64,000 nucleotides of DNA from Panaeolus papilionaceus (lineage: Eukaryota > Basidiomycota > Agaricomycetes > Agaricales): the NCBI GenBank assembly GCA_015501605.1, contig JADNRZ010000021.1, forward strand, positions 898,735-962,734, in the 5' to 3' direction. This document shows, piece after piece, positions 31,370 through 44,162 of this stretch. Made by a program: the position numbers and the translations under genes. Under the pieces are notes generated by a model, which saw nothing but the letters and a program-made list of their open reading frames with translations, was not told the origin of the DNA and searched no databases. Each line of letters starts with the position of its first letter. Positions within the stretch are counted from its first letter, which is position 1.

Positions 31370-31729
31370 TGTCAGGGCTAGATCATATCTCCTATAAGTC
31401 CTGACATTTGGCTGAAACAGTTGTTGTGTACCTGTAGCTGTTTTGAGCGGGTTCTGGAATGAGATCTTGTCGTGTTGACGTTGATAGTGCTTTGAGACAA
31501 TGATTTAGAAAAGCGGTAGAAGATTGAGAGATTCAAAAGCAGAGAGTTGGGGTTTTCTTGACTTGTTGGGAGAGTTGTGGTGAGTTGCAAGTGATGGTGG
31601 TTGAATGGAAACAAAACAAACAAAGGTTTCTCGCACTTGCTGTTCTTGCACTTGCTGTTCTCATACTCAGGTGCCTCTGCTTCAGGCCAGATATAAATCA
31701 ATAAGGCAACTGTAAACAGTATGGAATTG

Positions 31730-34700
31730 TCAGTTCAAGATTTCTGAAGATGGATGAACAATGGGAGTACGATCTACATATGCCCATCTATTTCCACGCC
31801 GCACCCTGCCCACAACACATTTAATCGTTGCCAAGTCTATTACTTCAAGACCACTATCGGCATCATGCCAATAAATGTCGTTTTCCTTCTTGATTTTGAA
31901 CTCATTGACAAGTGCGACAGGTACAAGGAATCGTTCCTGTACCCCAACTTCCGGATGAATTGGAATTTCGAGTACAATAATCTTGAGAAGCTGCCCAAAA
32001 AACGAATCCACAACCATGACCTCTGGTCGTGACGGGTAACGCGCATTCTGATCCCTCTCACATTTGTACTGTCAAAACCAATTTAAACGAAGGTCAGAAA
32101 TGCTTAGTGACCAGCAGGATGAACGAACATGTACTTGGATATAGGTGTTGTCGTGCGAGTCTTCGGATCGCTTGCTGATTGCAGAGGCACGGATCACATC
32201 TCTGCCGCCTGTAATAACGAGATGCCTGAATTGAAGAACGGGATCTGTCAAGGGAAAAGAGTGCTTGACTGCTGGTAACAGAAAGCGAAGACACATTGCC
32301 AGGTGGACCTGAATTTTGTGGCGCAGACCACATTGTCGATCAAATGTGTTATCTAGTGTGTGTGGCCCCATGGGTGGGGTAAGCTTGTATTCTTCATCTG
32401 ATGAAAATTAGTGTGCTTGATTTTGGAAATACAATAAACTTTCACTTACAGCCTTCTATAATTACCCCATTATCGGATTTGAGAGGGTCCAAGTTCAACT
32501 CGTCTGCTGCCTGAAACCTTAAGCAGATGTGATCAAGCTGGGATGTTGCAGTTACAAAATTCGAGATAGAGGAGTAGGGATGCTGTCAACTTTTGATAGC
32601 TCGCAGCAGAGTATTACAATGGTGTTCCATTGGATAAGCCCACCAGGTCCAAGCTGGGCCATTTGCGCAGATGCAATCCGCAATGTGAAGTAGTGCATGG
32701 ATGGTGAGGGGGCAGCATGCAAGGCATTGTGCCGAAAAATGGTAATATAACCTGGTCATGGTGGTTAACAAGTTCAGTTGATGCAGAGATTAATAGATCT
32801 GATCCCATACTGCTCGTAGTCTAATACCCATTGACGAAAGCCTGTCTCAATCTTGTCAATCATTTCTTGCGTGATTTCCAAGGCCAGACACAGGTTGATG
32901 AGGTAGACCAACTCCATAAAGTGGGTGTAATAGTCATTGTTGACGAACCGATCAATCAAGACAATGGGGGCAATGAACAGGGTGAAATTTGAGTACATTT
33001 CCGCCGTAAGCTTGACACTCTTCTTGGCGACATTCGGAACGACTGCTCCAAAAGCAGCTGGGATGGTTTTGGCACATGCTGCTACGTCAGCGCCGACCTC
33101 TTTCCAAATTTCCGGTGCGATGTAGTAGCCTTGCCCCACGTGTGAGATGGACTCCTTCTTAAAGTCGCCAGTCCAAAACTGCATTAGATTCTTTACAGTG
33201 TTCTCCCAAATCAGGTGCATGAAATCATAGGGGAATGTAGAGGAAAGGAAAGGGAAGTTAGAAAGGAAAGAAGCGGAATACCTTTGATACCATAGAACCT
33301 AGAGAGTTCATCCTCGGCTGCTGCAGTGAGTGACATTTGGACCTCCCGAGATTGTTGCATGAACTCTGTGTGAGTACGATATGGCAGATTAGCAGCATCA
33401 TATGTTCGGGGGCCATGTAGGGTAGCAGAAGTCAGCAGATTCTGACACGAGAGAGGAACATAGAGCGTGTTTGCACTGGTGGAGGCGGCGATGCCATGAA
33501 TGTTGCACATGCAACATGGCCTGAATCCATTGTGGCCCTTCATGTGCATCACAAGGGACATCGCTGGAATATCGCCAAAAATAACGATGAGAAAGGCACG
33601 GAGGAGAAAGAGAATCAGCGAAACACCGTCAAATGCCTCAACTCCCACTTCAAGCTTGATGAGTTCTTCGAATAACGGCCAGCAAAAGGAGTCCCAGTCG
33701 ATCGGCTTCTTTGGACCAGGAACGGTGCCCACATTGATGCAGTATTGTTTTTGAAATCGCTTTGACGGTGGAAGATTATAGTTGAATAGAATGATAGGCC
33801 ATGCAGTTTTGTCAGTGTGGTCAAACGGTGAAAAACCATCTGTTGAAAGTCCAAGGGCAATGTCGCGCTTGTCGGAAAAAAAGCAGGCTGGGGGGTTTGA
33901 ATCAGGGATGACAGTTCCAAGAAGCGTTCGATAGAGCTCGCCATCGTAAATGTCCTTGGTGACCCCTGGAACGTGCTGATTAGTCTCTTGAGAGCGGTGA
34001 CGCATCTCGGCCCCAAGGGCAGGGTTTCCAACCATTGCCTTCAACCGCAGTATCAGGGGAAGATAGTCGAAGAACTTACAAGGATTTTCGCCTTTGAAAC
34101 GGGGCTCTGAGCAAATGGGGCATGCAGCAAGATCCTTGAATGGGCCTGTAAAGCAAACACAGCTATTAACGCAGCAGTGGTAACGGACAGGCCGAAAGCC
34201 AGATAAAGACAGAGCATGTTTCTTGGCCATTTTCCAAGGGACCTGGCCACTACTGGGAAACACCTTGAATAATTGGTTGTAGGTCCTTAAAGACAGGTGA
34301 TTCTCGACTTTGAGCGTAAAAATTCGTATCAAGTTGAGGTTGTACGAGTCTAATAGTATTGTAAATTAGCATAGTGTAAACATAACTATTGTGTTCAACT
34401 CACCTAGTTGACAGGCAGAATGAGCCTCTCGTTGAAATTGCTGGCGGACTAACATTTCTGCGTGCGCATAACTTACTTCTGCAGTGTCAATAGTGTTCAT
34501 CCCACCCATTTCATCGGAATGAACCCCTTGCATCCAGTCCCCACCCCCATTCTCATTTGTCTCTTCTTCGAGTTCTTCATCGCCATCCTCCTGCTCCACT
34601 ACCACGTCTCCCTTGTCCTCTTCCTCCTCATGCTCATGCTCACCCCCATCGTCGCCGTGATCTTCAGCCGCTGTGTAATCACCCATATCTTGGTCGCCTT

Positions 34701-36231
34701 CCTCCCTTCCTTCAAGCCGTTCTTGCTCTTCTTCCACCTGTCGCTCAGTGAGCAATTCCCTTGGCCTTAAATTACGGCTCCATCAAGAGCTGGAAAATGA
34801 ATATAGATGGTTGCCTGGGGGGTCAGGGAATCTAGTGCTCGTGCCTTCCATTGGTTGAAAGGTATGTGGCTCGTCGGAATAGTTCTGCAGAGGTCCTGGA
34901 TCGCTGATCCCGATGTTGATCCCCATAGAGCCTTCACTTTCGCTGGGACGAGGATTGCGGCTGTCTGTCCGTTCTACACTCATGACCAGGTTATGGTTCG
35001 TGGAACTGGATGGAGCGGGGATACAATTGCTCTAAATCCACCCACAAAAGTGTGGCGAGAACGCTAAGTTCGAGTCACACGAGTATCAAGTAGAATAGAA
35101 ACAATGGTATTAAGTTCTGGGGAAAATGAAATACAAAACGAGCATTGGACTACAATAGAAATGAGTGAAATAATGTGAAATAATTTCAAATTGACGCTAA
35201 ACATTGCGCCCGACTTCCAGTTGGTATTTCTGAGTTTAATAGAGCGTGGCGCGCGCTCTGACTTCTGACTTCCAAATTAGGACTTCTGATATCAAAACTA
35301 ACTTCAAAATCGCGCACTCCACACGAAAGCTTCTATTACTTCTATCCTATGTGTCTGCAACATGCAAACGGCTTCTGATTACCTTGTGCTCGTTCTTCTT
35401 TTGCTTCTTTGATGCCCCTCTCGCCTCAATCCTCCCCTCCTTTTATACCTCGTTGCTCCCTCTCTCTCGTGATCCTTGGATTAACCTCAGTAGGTCATGT
35501 TCCACCTGTTTCCCTCGTTTTCTTCTTGTCCCTTCATCGCTTACCAGTTGCTCCACACAAGCTTATTCAGCTCTTTCTTGGCGTTGCTATTTCATTGGGT
35601 GTTCCCTTGTAGCTTGGTAAGCTTTCATCTCGGCTTCATTGGACCCCTACAAAGGTGGATGGGGCTGTTAGTCAGCTTCCTGCTGGGCTGATGTCACTTG
35701 TTGGTCCAGGTAAGTCTCGTCGCGTTGTCATTTCTTTATTTAGTATTCTCAATAATGTGTTACTCCATGCACGAGCACCTCCCCGTTGCTAGGTGTTGGT
35801 TCACATCGTCACCAGTCTGAAGCGGAGGTGGGCGTGTGAAAGCGACGCCTGCTCCGTCACATTCCCACCCAATGCTTCTGTGCCTTGGGATTATTAGACG
35901 CGCGACCTTAGTTTCAGTATTCTACTTTTGTTTCACACCCGACAACGAGTCGTGACTTGTATCTGGAATAATACTATTTTATTTTAATTTTTAAATCGCG
36001 CGAATTCAGGCCTGGGTACCTGCAAGGGTCATCAGCGGGTGGATGGTGCGCTTGTGGAATCGGTACATAGGAGAACGCTTGCAACCTTTCTATTTCAGCA
36101 AGAAGCCTGGGGCGTTCAGATGCTTTGGCATCTCCTCTGAGATGTCGCCTCGTAGTTGGACCAGCAACCTTTTCATTGCAACCACAGATACAGCGTCGCA
36201 AGGTGCGATCAGAAAGGCCATCAGGATCTGA
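31730..36231 (-). pseudogene. tnp2-type (CACTA) transposase, broken
   Basis: Inferred exons: 36231-36020, about 35029-34404, 34349-32811, 32751-32450, 32397-32135 and 32068-31730. Exon 1 has RRCICGCNEKVAGPTTRRHL, a Cys-rich start; exon 2 is acidic; exon 3 carries the zinc-binding RYHCCVNSCVCFTG...CPIC and the transposase core through FMHLIWENTVKNLMQFWTGD. Later exons read CCPLTIHALLHIAD and LVITGGRDVIRASA, all typical of basidiomycete tnp2 proteins, which cut and paste CACTA elements. It is dead as read: TGA at 34783-34785, a one-base frame break at the G run 33230-33233, and TGA at 32586-32588. Intron 1 is about 990 bp and may hold another insertion. Element ends were not found. Confidence 0.8.
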
Positions 36232-36497
36232 CTCCATGTGATGGGATTGGGAGACTTGAGTGATGGGATTGGGGAACTTGAGCGATGGGATGAGGGGTTT
36301 TAACAAGACCTCCTTTATAGTGGTGTAGATCTATGAAAGAACTTGGTATATCATCCCAATGAATACAATTTCGAGATGTCTTACCAGATCTACTTAGAGA
36401 CAGGTTAGCTCAAGATAACGCTGCATACACCATGGTATTGCGCGGTGTTTACGCAGTCAAATTGGCCTCATCTGAGGAAGATATAGTTTGATGATAG

Positions 36498-37217
36498 TGT
36501 TAGGATTGATAACTACATTTAATTCATATACGACACCCTACCATTGCGAAATTTTGCGGGTATTGACCAAGTTAAAACTGCTGGAATCGGATTTAATGCA
36601 AACAGTGTATCTGCATGATATGCATGACGAGCAAGAGTTCGGGGTTGGCTCTATATTGAGTCAGGGTTTACATGGGGAGAGTAAATATACGTAGGTGGTG
36701 TGGGATTGTGAATTGGCGCTAGTAAGTAGTGGAAATAAAGGAGATAAAAAGAGCGACTTGAGTCTGACCTCTTTGAATAAACACACAACCGACAAGAGTC
36801 TAAGTTGTTGGGAAGAACATAGGCCGACAAGAGTCTAAGCCTGAATGAAAAAGGGTTAAATAAAACGACTGACGAGAGTCTGCATCGTTGAGGAGGGATA
36901 GGGGATGAGGGAGCGCTGGGCGTGCTGAACATGTTGGTGGTAGAAAGGTAAAGGGATAAACGGACTTAGATCTGAATTGGAAATGTAGTCACGTGCATGG
37001 GAAGCAAACATGAGGACATAACGATAAACAACGACAGCACAACGTTCGCCCTTCACCACATCACCATTGCTACTCAACACCTCTCCCTTGCAATCACATC
37101 ACCACTGCAACACCTCTCCCTCGCAATCACTTCCTTTCCAACCTCAACAACAAGACGTGACAAGACAAAGAATCCTATCTATACACATCAACACTCATCA
37201 GCCCCACCAATTCAACA
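36498..37217. repeat. Possible LTR remnant
   Basis: Starts TGTTAGG and ends CAACA, with AATAAA-like sites inside. No partner LTR and no target duplication are seen. It could equally be unrelated A+T-rich sequence. Confidence 0.25.
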
Positions 37218-37575
37218 ATTGATCTGGTGAGCTGACATGCGGACAACCTCGACCTCCTCTCCCCTTGGGTTAGACTCTTGTTGCCCAATCTTCAGTTATT
37301 TCTGGGTCAGACTCCTGTCGCCCATTTCTATTTTTTTTTTGGGGTCAGACTCCCGTTGCCCTGTTTACTGAGGTCAGACTCTGTGTCACCTCAGTCATCC
37401 TATGCCCTGCCGCTTTCCCCCCTTGGAGTTGATTTCATGCTCTTAGGAGTTGGTCTCTGCCATCTACCAAAAGAGGAGGCATCGACGGTCCATTTTCAAG
37501 CATTATCAGGCAGTTAATGAGGGGTCTGTCTGGCCTGTCCTTTCACTGAGTCAGACTCGTGTTGCTCAGCAGGGG
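36745..37575. repeat. Array of short GACTC(T)TGTTG motifs in two orientations
   Basis: GACAAGAGTCTAAG-type motifs occur near 36790, 36827 and 36872. The reverse form (T)CAGACTC.TGT(T/C)GCCC occurs near 37268, 37306, 37345, 37375 and 37552. A 22-bp phrase, AACACCTCTCCCTTGCAATC, is also doubled at about 37076 and 37111. Function unknown; it resembles subterminal repeats of DNA transposons. Confidence 0.5.
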
Positions 37576-37581
37576 TAGACA

Positions 37582-37729
37582 ATGTTCCGGTTTCAAATGT
37601 GCAACACTGTTGAGCGCCTCGCAGCCTTGGCAATGCCTTTCAACGAGATAATGTTCAACGTCACCAAATTCCAGCGCATTTACCTATCTTTAGATGCCAT
37701 GCTGCGATACCGGCGTATCTAGCAGCCTT
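37582..37729 (+). pseudogene. 5' part of a gene split by the KDZ element
   Basis: An open frame containing TVERLAALAMPFNEIMFNVT and KFQRIYLSLDAMLRYRRI, which recalls a basidiomycete hypothetical protein family. It runs into the KDZ element. Deleting the element and one target duplication joins codon CGT-ATC-TAC exactly in frame to IYQPCLNNP at 49134. The TAG just before the element (37720-37722) comes from one base change in the left duplication. A stop lies just upstream of the ATG, so the true 5' end may be lost. Confidence 0.6.
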
Positions 37730-38312
37730 AGTGGCTAGATTCATGCATGAGTGAGTGCATTTTTACTGTGGGGGCTCATGCATTCAAAGTGCAAAAATGC
37801 ACTCGAGTGGATTTTAGCACTCTGACCACTTCAGATGCCTATACAGGCCTGTTGGGGGGGTAGGGATGGTTCAGTACGTCGGGGATATGGTAAACAAGCA
37901 TAAACAATGTCATGAACAGTGAGCAATGGGGCTTGCTCACTGTCTACAGCAATGACGGGGAACATTGGGCTCATGAGGACTTTTAAAATAATAATAATAT
38001 ATTAATTGCTCATTTTTAAAATATACAGCGCAGGTGGCAGCAGTGCGTGTGGGGTGGATTCACAATTATTGGTTTGGATGACATTCTATTTTTTAGAATG
38101 TCATCATGCCAGTAGGGCCAATATGCTCTGCTCACTGTCCATGGCAACGACAGGGCACATTGGGCTTAGGAGGACATTTATAATAGAATTAATGCATTAA
38201 ATTATGAATTTTAAAATATACAGTGCGGGCATCTGCGAGCGGTATTGGGTGGATGCATGATGGTAGGTTTGGATGTTGTTCCAAAAATAGGACTCATTAT
38301 TGATGACAATGA
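37730..38312. repeat. Left terminal inverted repeat of the KDZ element
   Basis: It matches, reversed, 48052-49131 after removal of the MITE there. The unit starting GCTCACTGTC...CAATGACGGGG is followed by a related second unit about 185 bp on. Confidence 0.85.
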
Positions 38313-38706
38313 TGGCACTGCTTATTTCACCTACTGCAGCTCATTTAGGTACATCGTGGTGCTCATCAGGCATATACCAGCATTTTAAATATATTTGCAT
38401 CCATTCTATTCACCATTTTGTTCACCAGTGCTTTGGTAGACGTAGAAGTATTGCCCAATGCACACCTGCTTTACCTGCTGATGTCACTCACGATCTGTTA
38501 TCATGATTCAACCATCAACCATCCTGTTTTGGTAATTTTCAAACCTCCCTTATCACCATCAGTTGCTCATCAGCTCTTTCCTCTCTTTCCTCTCCTGACT
38601 TGTGGGATCGGTTGTAATGTTCCTCATCTGTGGTGTCAACACAGTAAAGTAAGCCCTTCAATTTGAATCCTAAACATTTATTTACTAATAAGAATACATC
38701 CATAGG

Positions 38707-41700
38707 TTAAATGTCTCCATGGGTCTCATCGTCCTCTCCATCACTCTCCATAGAAACCTCTTCCTCGTCCTCTTCCTTGTCGTCCTCACCACCCTCCGTC
38801 TCGGGAACCTCTAGTTCATCGTTGTCTGAGAATTTACCCAAGGGATTCTGCCATGTAGACCTAAACATGTCGTGCAACACGCGTTGATGGTCACTTTGCT
38901 TTACCGCAATAGCCCCCAGCCCCTCTGCCAATGCTTTATCGCTCACAACTCTTTTACCTCTCAAGGACAACCACCAATGACTCTTCCACTTCAGATACGC
39001 AAGAACCCTGCGCATCTCTTCCTTTAACAACATCACCTCCTCCGTAGCACGCAGTGATTGTGCTCTACTCTTCGCCCACTCAATCATCAATAAGCTATCA
39101 CTCTCGTCGTCTCCATCTGGTTTCCGTGGCATCCACCAGATCCACAATATTTTCCTCCCTGTTTCCCCTGTGCCATCACCCCAGGTTCGCGCTCTTCCCT
39201 CCACAATACTTGCCTCTGGTATCCTCACACTGGTTTCATCCGGTTTCTTCACCTCTTCCCACTCTGTAACTATATCCTTATCCTCCAATGTTCCTCTTCT
39301 TCCAGCTTTAGGCTTCAGACGCTCAGCGTCCTAGAAGCTCCTAATGTCGTCGTCCTCAAGGGTCTTCAATATCTTCTCCCATGCCCCTGGTCCAGCAAGT
39401 TTCAACTTCGCGTCTTGAGCCCAACGGTATTTGTCGCCTGATGCACACGCCTTGTCATGAACGTGATTGATTACGGTACGTGATCTTGTCGACTCTTGTT
39501 GTCCTCGGGAATCCGTCTGCTTATGCTTGACCAGACAGGCTTTTAGACGAAGATTGTGTCGCAATGCTTTTAAGGCATCATAACACTGCGAGGTACGGAG
39601 TTTATGTTCCATTTCTGCGAGTCCCTGATAGGTCACCAGCTCCCTTTCTCTTTCGGAATCAGTGACAGCAGCCAAATAGTGAAATCTTCGGGGTGTTCAG
39701 GCTCGACTGATGGGCCTTTTTGTTTTGCAAGGTCAGCTTGGTATTGAAGGAGGCTGGGCATGTAAATTGGGAGTAGCAATTCCCAGGTGCGTATTCTCGT
39801 TTTCAACGTGTTCTGTTGTTCTGTGAGGCCTGAATCTTGACGTGCAGTTGCGTGAGCTTTCAAGTCTTTGGCAAACCATCGAGGTCGCCATCTGTGTAGA
39901 TCACAGGTAAGTTTACTGTTTCTTCCGTGATTTGGAAATCTAATTCTTACTGTGCATCTTCTATCGCGATTCCCATTCCAACAAATGCGTCGGCACTGGT
40001 TTCGTGCACCGCCTTCCCTCCTTCCTTCAACCACCTTTCCTCTTCCTTGGCGAGCTTGTTCCGGACATCGCTTTCAGTAAACTCTATCACACAATTATCA
40101 GCATTCATTGATCCATGGAAAGAAGCACAAGACGAACATACCTTGGATCTCGACCATATATGGGTTAGGAACATCTTTAGGGTACGTGTCTGAATCCCAT
40201 ACACGGCACATGTTTTCCCACTTACTGTACCATTTCAATCAATTCGGCCATAACGCATAACGGGCCCTATGGTTTTGGCCGAAAATGCGTTACATGTAAC
40301 GCATGATTAGGCGATTGGCCGAAGGCCAAAACATCTCTGAAAAAGTTGTTTAAATTTGAATTTTTTTTCCCCCCGCTTTCAGCCAATTTTTGTAGTCCGC
40401 CCAACACTCTGCCCAAGGCTTTCGTATTCCCTGGTATTCCCATATTTCTATGTTGGGTTACATGCAAAAAAACTCCAAGGAACTTTTGTCTCTTGGCCGA
40501 AATTTTAGACATTTGTAACGCATAACCCCCAACATGGACGGTGGCCGAAATGTGTCCAAGGGTGTAACGCGTAACCCCCTAGGCCGAATTGATTGAAATG
40601 GTACAGTATCTCCTACTCCAGGGGACAGGGATGCAGTGAGACCCTTGTGCACCTCGACCTGTAGATTACGATCTGCTACTGCTGCGCGATATCTTCGCAG
40701 GAGCATTGTATGCATCGTTATGTATTTTAAAAAATTCCACCAATTGAGGTGGTCGTCTACGACGTCATGTCGCGATCCAGGGCCTTGTGTCTTCATGGAA
40801 TTTCCGAGACGGTTGTGTATGGCCCAGACGCGCTCAGGGGTCTCTCTGTCTGTCAGACCAACGCCAAGAATGAAGTTGAACGAGAACTGTTGATGGTTGT
40901 CTGTTTGATGATGCATCGGTTTGTGGAGCTTTGGAATAGCCGGGATGAGATTAACAGATACGGGAACAGGTTTGACTGCATTGGGCCACAGGTTCTGCAT
41001 GCGAGCATACAAATTCACAAACCACTGGCATGCAATATTGTAGCTCACAATTATAACCGCTAATTTATGGTAGGCCTCGAGTGCCTATGCGAATATAAAA
41101 TCCATATTCACATACCTGTTATCGTGATGAGTGATTAATTTAATAATCTCGTGAAGAATAATAGTATACCTTTCTCCCTTTTGAAGATTACCAATGCCTC
41201 GTGGAAGAACCATGTCAGACCTTCCACAGAATGCCCCTCCCACCCCTGTGTACCTCAATCCTTGCGAAAACCGACTGTTGGCCTGCGCGATAGCCTGAAA
41301 TCCCACACATGTGCTTATCTGACACACCCATCAACAAATGTTGCCATTGGACACCTCATCATTGTTGATCACTCACCTCAATGCCACTCTTCCCTTGGCT
41401 TCGTACATACTGCTCATAGTCCTTTCGCAGCAGCATATATGCCATCCCAGTACCTAGTCCAGGATCCTGGTCGTAATTGGATACAATTTGATTCTTCAGT
41501 TGAAAATTGGCGTCCATGCACACAATGAGAGCATACAGAAACCTAGACGGATATGGATATTCTTTAGTAAGTGATCATGACATTGGCCTTGTAACGCTCA
41601 CTTCTTGTCTGCGGGTGCTTTCTCCCAGTCATCTGGGAGGTTTTTCCCTGGATGTGGACTTGATGAGCATTCTATCCCCATCAACCCCAGTTTCACCCCC

Positions 41701-42961
41701 TCTATCCCTTCTGGTTCATGCACACAACCACCCCATTTCAACATTGCTAAGTGACGGAACTGCATTGTCATCCTCATCAACTGTTGGTATTTCGATTTTG
41801 GTGTCTTGATTCCTGTGCTGTCTGTTCTCTTTTCTAGCCCCCAATAGAAATCATACATCGCCGCTTTTGTCATTAGCGAAAATTTATGCAGGAGCTCTAG
41901 GAGCTCAAAGGTTGCACACATTTGGATTACACGTTGAGATGATGGATAGATTCGGCGACGTAAAAGTTGGATGTGGTGAGGTTTCTCCCTATCGCAGCTG
42001 CAGAAATCGATTGACACCTCGTGTATGCCATTTGTATGGAGAACGCTCATGTTGGTGTGACACAGGACAGGATTTACGCACGACATGCTTGTGTGATTCA
42101 GTTGGATTCTGAGGCCCAGATCTTTTAGTGACATTGGTGTGAAGCGCGTTCCTGTCCACATCTGGGAATGAGGTAAGTAATTGTCCCGATCCTATTCAAC
42201 TTCTAACTGACCTCTATTCGGTGAAAGGGTAATCGCTTGTGTCGCTTCACGATACATTCCTTGCACACCAGATCTGGCAAGAAGCACTCCGAGGAACAAC
42301 GATAGATTGGGTCTCCTTGAGCCTCAGGTTTGCGTCCTTTAGCCACACAGTCTAGGCACTTGTTAATCTTGCGAAAGTCGCTGTGGCCAGAAAGTTTGCA
42401 GATCTCGTCAAGATACGTAGATCTATAATGTTCTTTCCAGACGACATGGGGCCGTTTCTGTTCAAGTTGGTGAGTAAAATCATTATTGATGAGACCTTTA
42501 AATTTTTATCTTACTGATAGTTTGCTTCTAGGTGTTCTCTTCTTTTTATTCTTAACCCTGTCTCCGTTCATCTCCATTCCTTTTTCACCAAAAACATCGC
42601 CTATTGCGGTCTCCATGAACAATGTCCCACCTGGAGGATCCAACACATACTCAGTACTGTCCACTGGCGCCCACGAACTCAGTTGTTCCCATTTATCCTT
42701 CGCAACATTGATGATCCTTTCCGACTTTGGGACTATGCCTCGCATGCCAGCCCCTGTCCTGATCTCTGTTTCAATTACCCTGACAGAGTGATAATCTTCG
42801 TTGTCATCAGGCAGCGAGAAGAAGTAGGAAGTTCCATTGTTCTTTGGCATCGTTAAAGTTAGGAGAATGTGTACGGACATTGGAATTACACAGTATTGTT
42901 GCTCTGTGATAAGTTTTCCTGGATCGTCATTCACCGATCCAGGAGTATCTATGAGTACCAC
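38707..42961 (-). pseudogene. KDZ transposase with CxC2 domain, broken
   Basis: Inferred exons: 42961-42515, 42457-42212, 42161-41602, 41542-41377, 41318-41170, 41115-40142 (holding a MITE), 40083-39965, then about 39901-38707. The CxC2 zinc region is in exons 2-3 (CLDCVAKGRKPEAQGDPIYRC, GIHEVSIDFCSC). The KDZ core has GVGG, YVNMDFIFA, SYNIACQWF and GPGSRHDVVDDH, followed by the C-terminal helical part (RVLAYLKWKSHWW) and an acidic tail. KDZ proteins are RNase-H-fold DNA transposases. Breaks: TAG at 41085-41087, the MITE 40225-40606, a frame slip near 39672, TAG at 39328-39330, and a TGA just upstream of the first exon. Confidence 0.85.
40225..40606. mobile_element. TA-flanked MITE inside the KDZ transposase (382 bp)
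   Basis: Inverted repeats CTGTACCATTTCAATCAATT (continuing CGGCC) at both ends, flanked by TA at 40223-40224 and 40607-40608. With the element and one TA removed, the KDZ frame reads GVGDKWENMCRVWDSDTYPK without a break. TA duplication and short TIRs suggest a Tc1/mariner-type MITE. Confidence 0.85.
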
Positions 42962-43860
42962 GTGATGGACTGATGTGCAGTGTCAACTGATGGACTTTGG
43001 CAGACAGTATTGCAGTATAGACATAAGCATCGCATTCTTCTGTCTATCCCGCCAGAAACACACCCATATCGTAAATAGGTGCTGCCATTCATGTATTCTA
43101 CGTATTCCTATGAGTTAATATCAAATTTATGCAATTTATGGACTTGAATGGTAGCAAATGATGGAACTCTGAGCTAAATGAGCCGAGTGTGGTGATCTCA
43201 GATTGACCAGTTTTGAACAACAGCCTATTACATGACTGCCTCAGCAATGCTTTAACAGGAAAAATTATGGTAGACGAAAGGATGGACCATTAAGATATGA
43301 TTTATGTATTAAAATACCAGAAGAACAATGAATTATGACTGTGGTTCAAGAAGTGGGTCAATCCGATGATAAACAATGTTAGCAAACGAGAAAGTCTCTC
43401 TGTCCATTTTGTGGTTCTTGCCACATCGCCGAAAAATCAAAATTTTTACAGATTCTGACAGCCCTAAGTCGTAGTATCACATATGAGTCTATTTATTCAT
43501 TTTTCAAACATTATGGTACTCAGTTTGTGATTTACTTCGAGACAATGGTGATTTCGGGGTGCCAATGTTCTCCCGATTTGGACATCAGTGCAGCTAAGTA
43601 TCTTGACAGCTTCTGTCAAGCGACGATCTTGACATTTTCTGTCATACAATGAAAGGAGAAAAGAGCACCAAAGCGGAGGATAAGCATCGTTATTATTTAA
43701 AGTATGGTTTTCTCGCCTACATAACACATAGTGATTACTGATACTTTCTAGGCATATTGGACAAGAGTGAGCTAAAGCATGAGAACGTTCCAAACGGTCT
43801 GCCTATGATGATGCATTTGGTAGAGGACTGGATAAACTAATAGGTCCGTAATCTAGATGA
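42962..43860. other. Gene-free stretch inside the KDZ element
   Basis: A short minus-strand open frame at 43497-43793 includes CPICLESISNHYVLC, which looks like the start of a RING finger, but the remaining ligands are missing and no exon could be joined. Nothing else is supported. Confidence 0.4.
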
Positions 43861-43869
43861 CAGGAAAAA

Positions 43870-44107
43870 GAATCTGAGGTTGAGGCAGAGAAGAGGAAAG
43901 AGAAGCACAGCGTAGCGCAGGCCCATTACCATGAACATAATAGGGTGCAGTTGCGTATCAAGGCATGGGAATACCGGTGAGTAGGCCATCATAGACCAAA
44001 GTCACATCACTGAATGCTCAGCCAGACGTTGCAAGGCCTTGAAAGCATCAATCGACCGTGATGAAGAGGAGTTTCAAAGACTATGGGCAATGGAGGATGA
44101 TGACTGA
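43870..44107 (+). CDS. Small spliced ORF, possible KDZ-element partner
   Basis: Exon 1 reads QEKESEVEAEKRKEKHSVAQ and on to RIKAWEYR (ends 43976). A 49-nt GTGAGT...CCAG intron follows, and exon 2 (44026-44107) reads RCKALKASIDRDEEEFQRLW and ends EDDD-TGA. Highly charged and helical. The start codon was not found. It lies between the two divergent groups of the element. Confidence 0.35.
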
Positions 44108-44162
44108 GGGTAGAAATAAATAAATAGATTTAAATTCATCGATCTACACACAACAGCGTAAT

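Noticed and set aside
43497..43793. RING-finger gene
   Set aside because: Only the first CxxC pair is visible; no other ligands or joinable exons were found.
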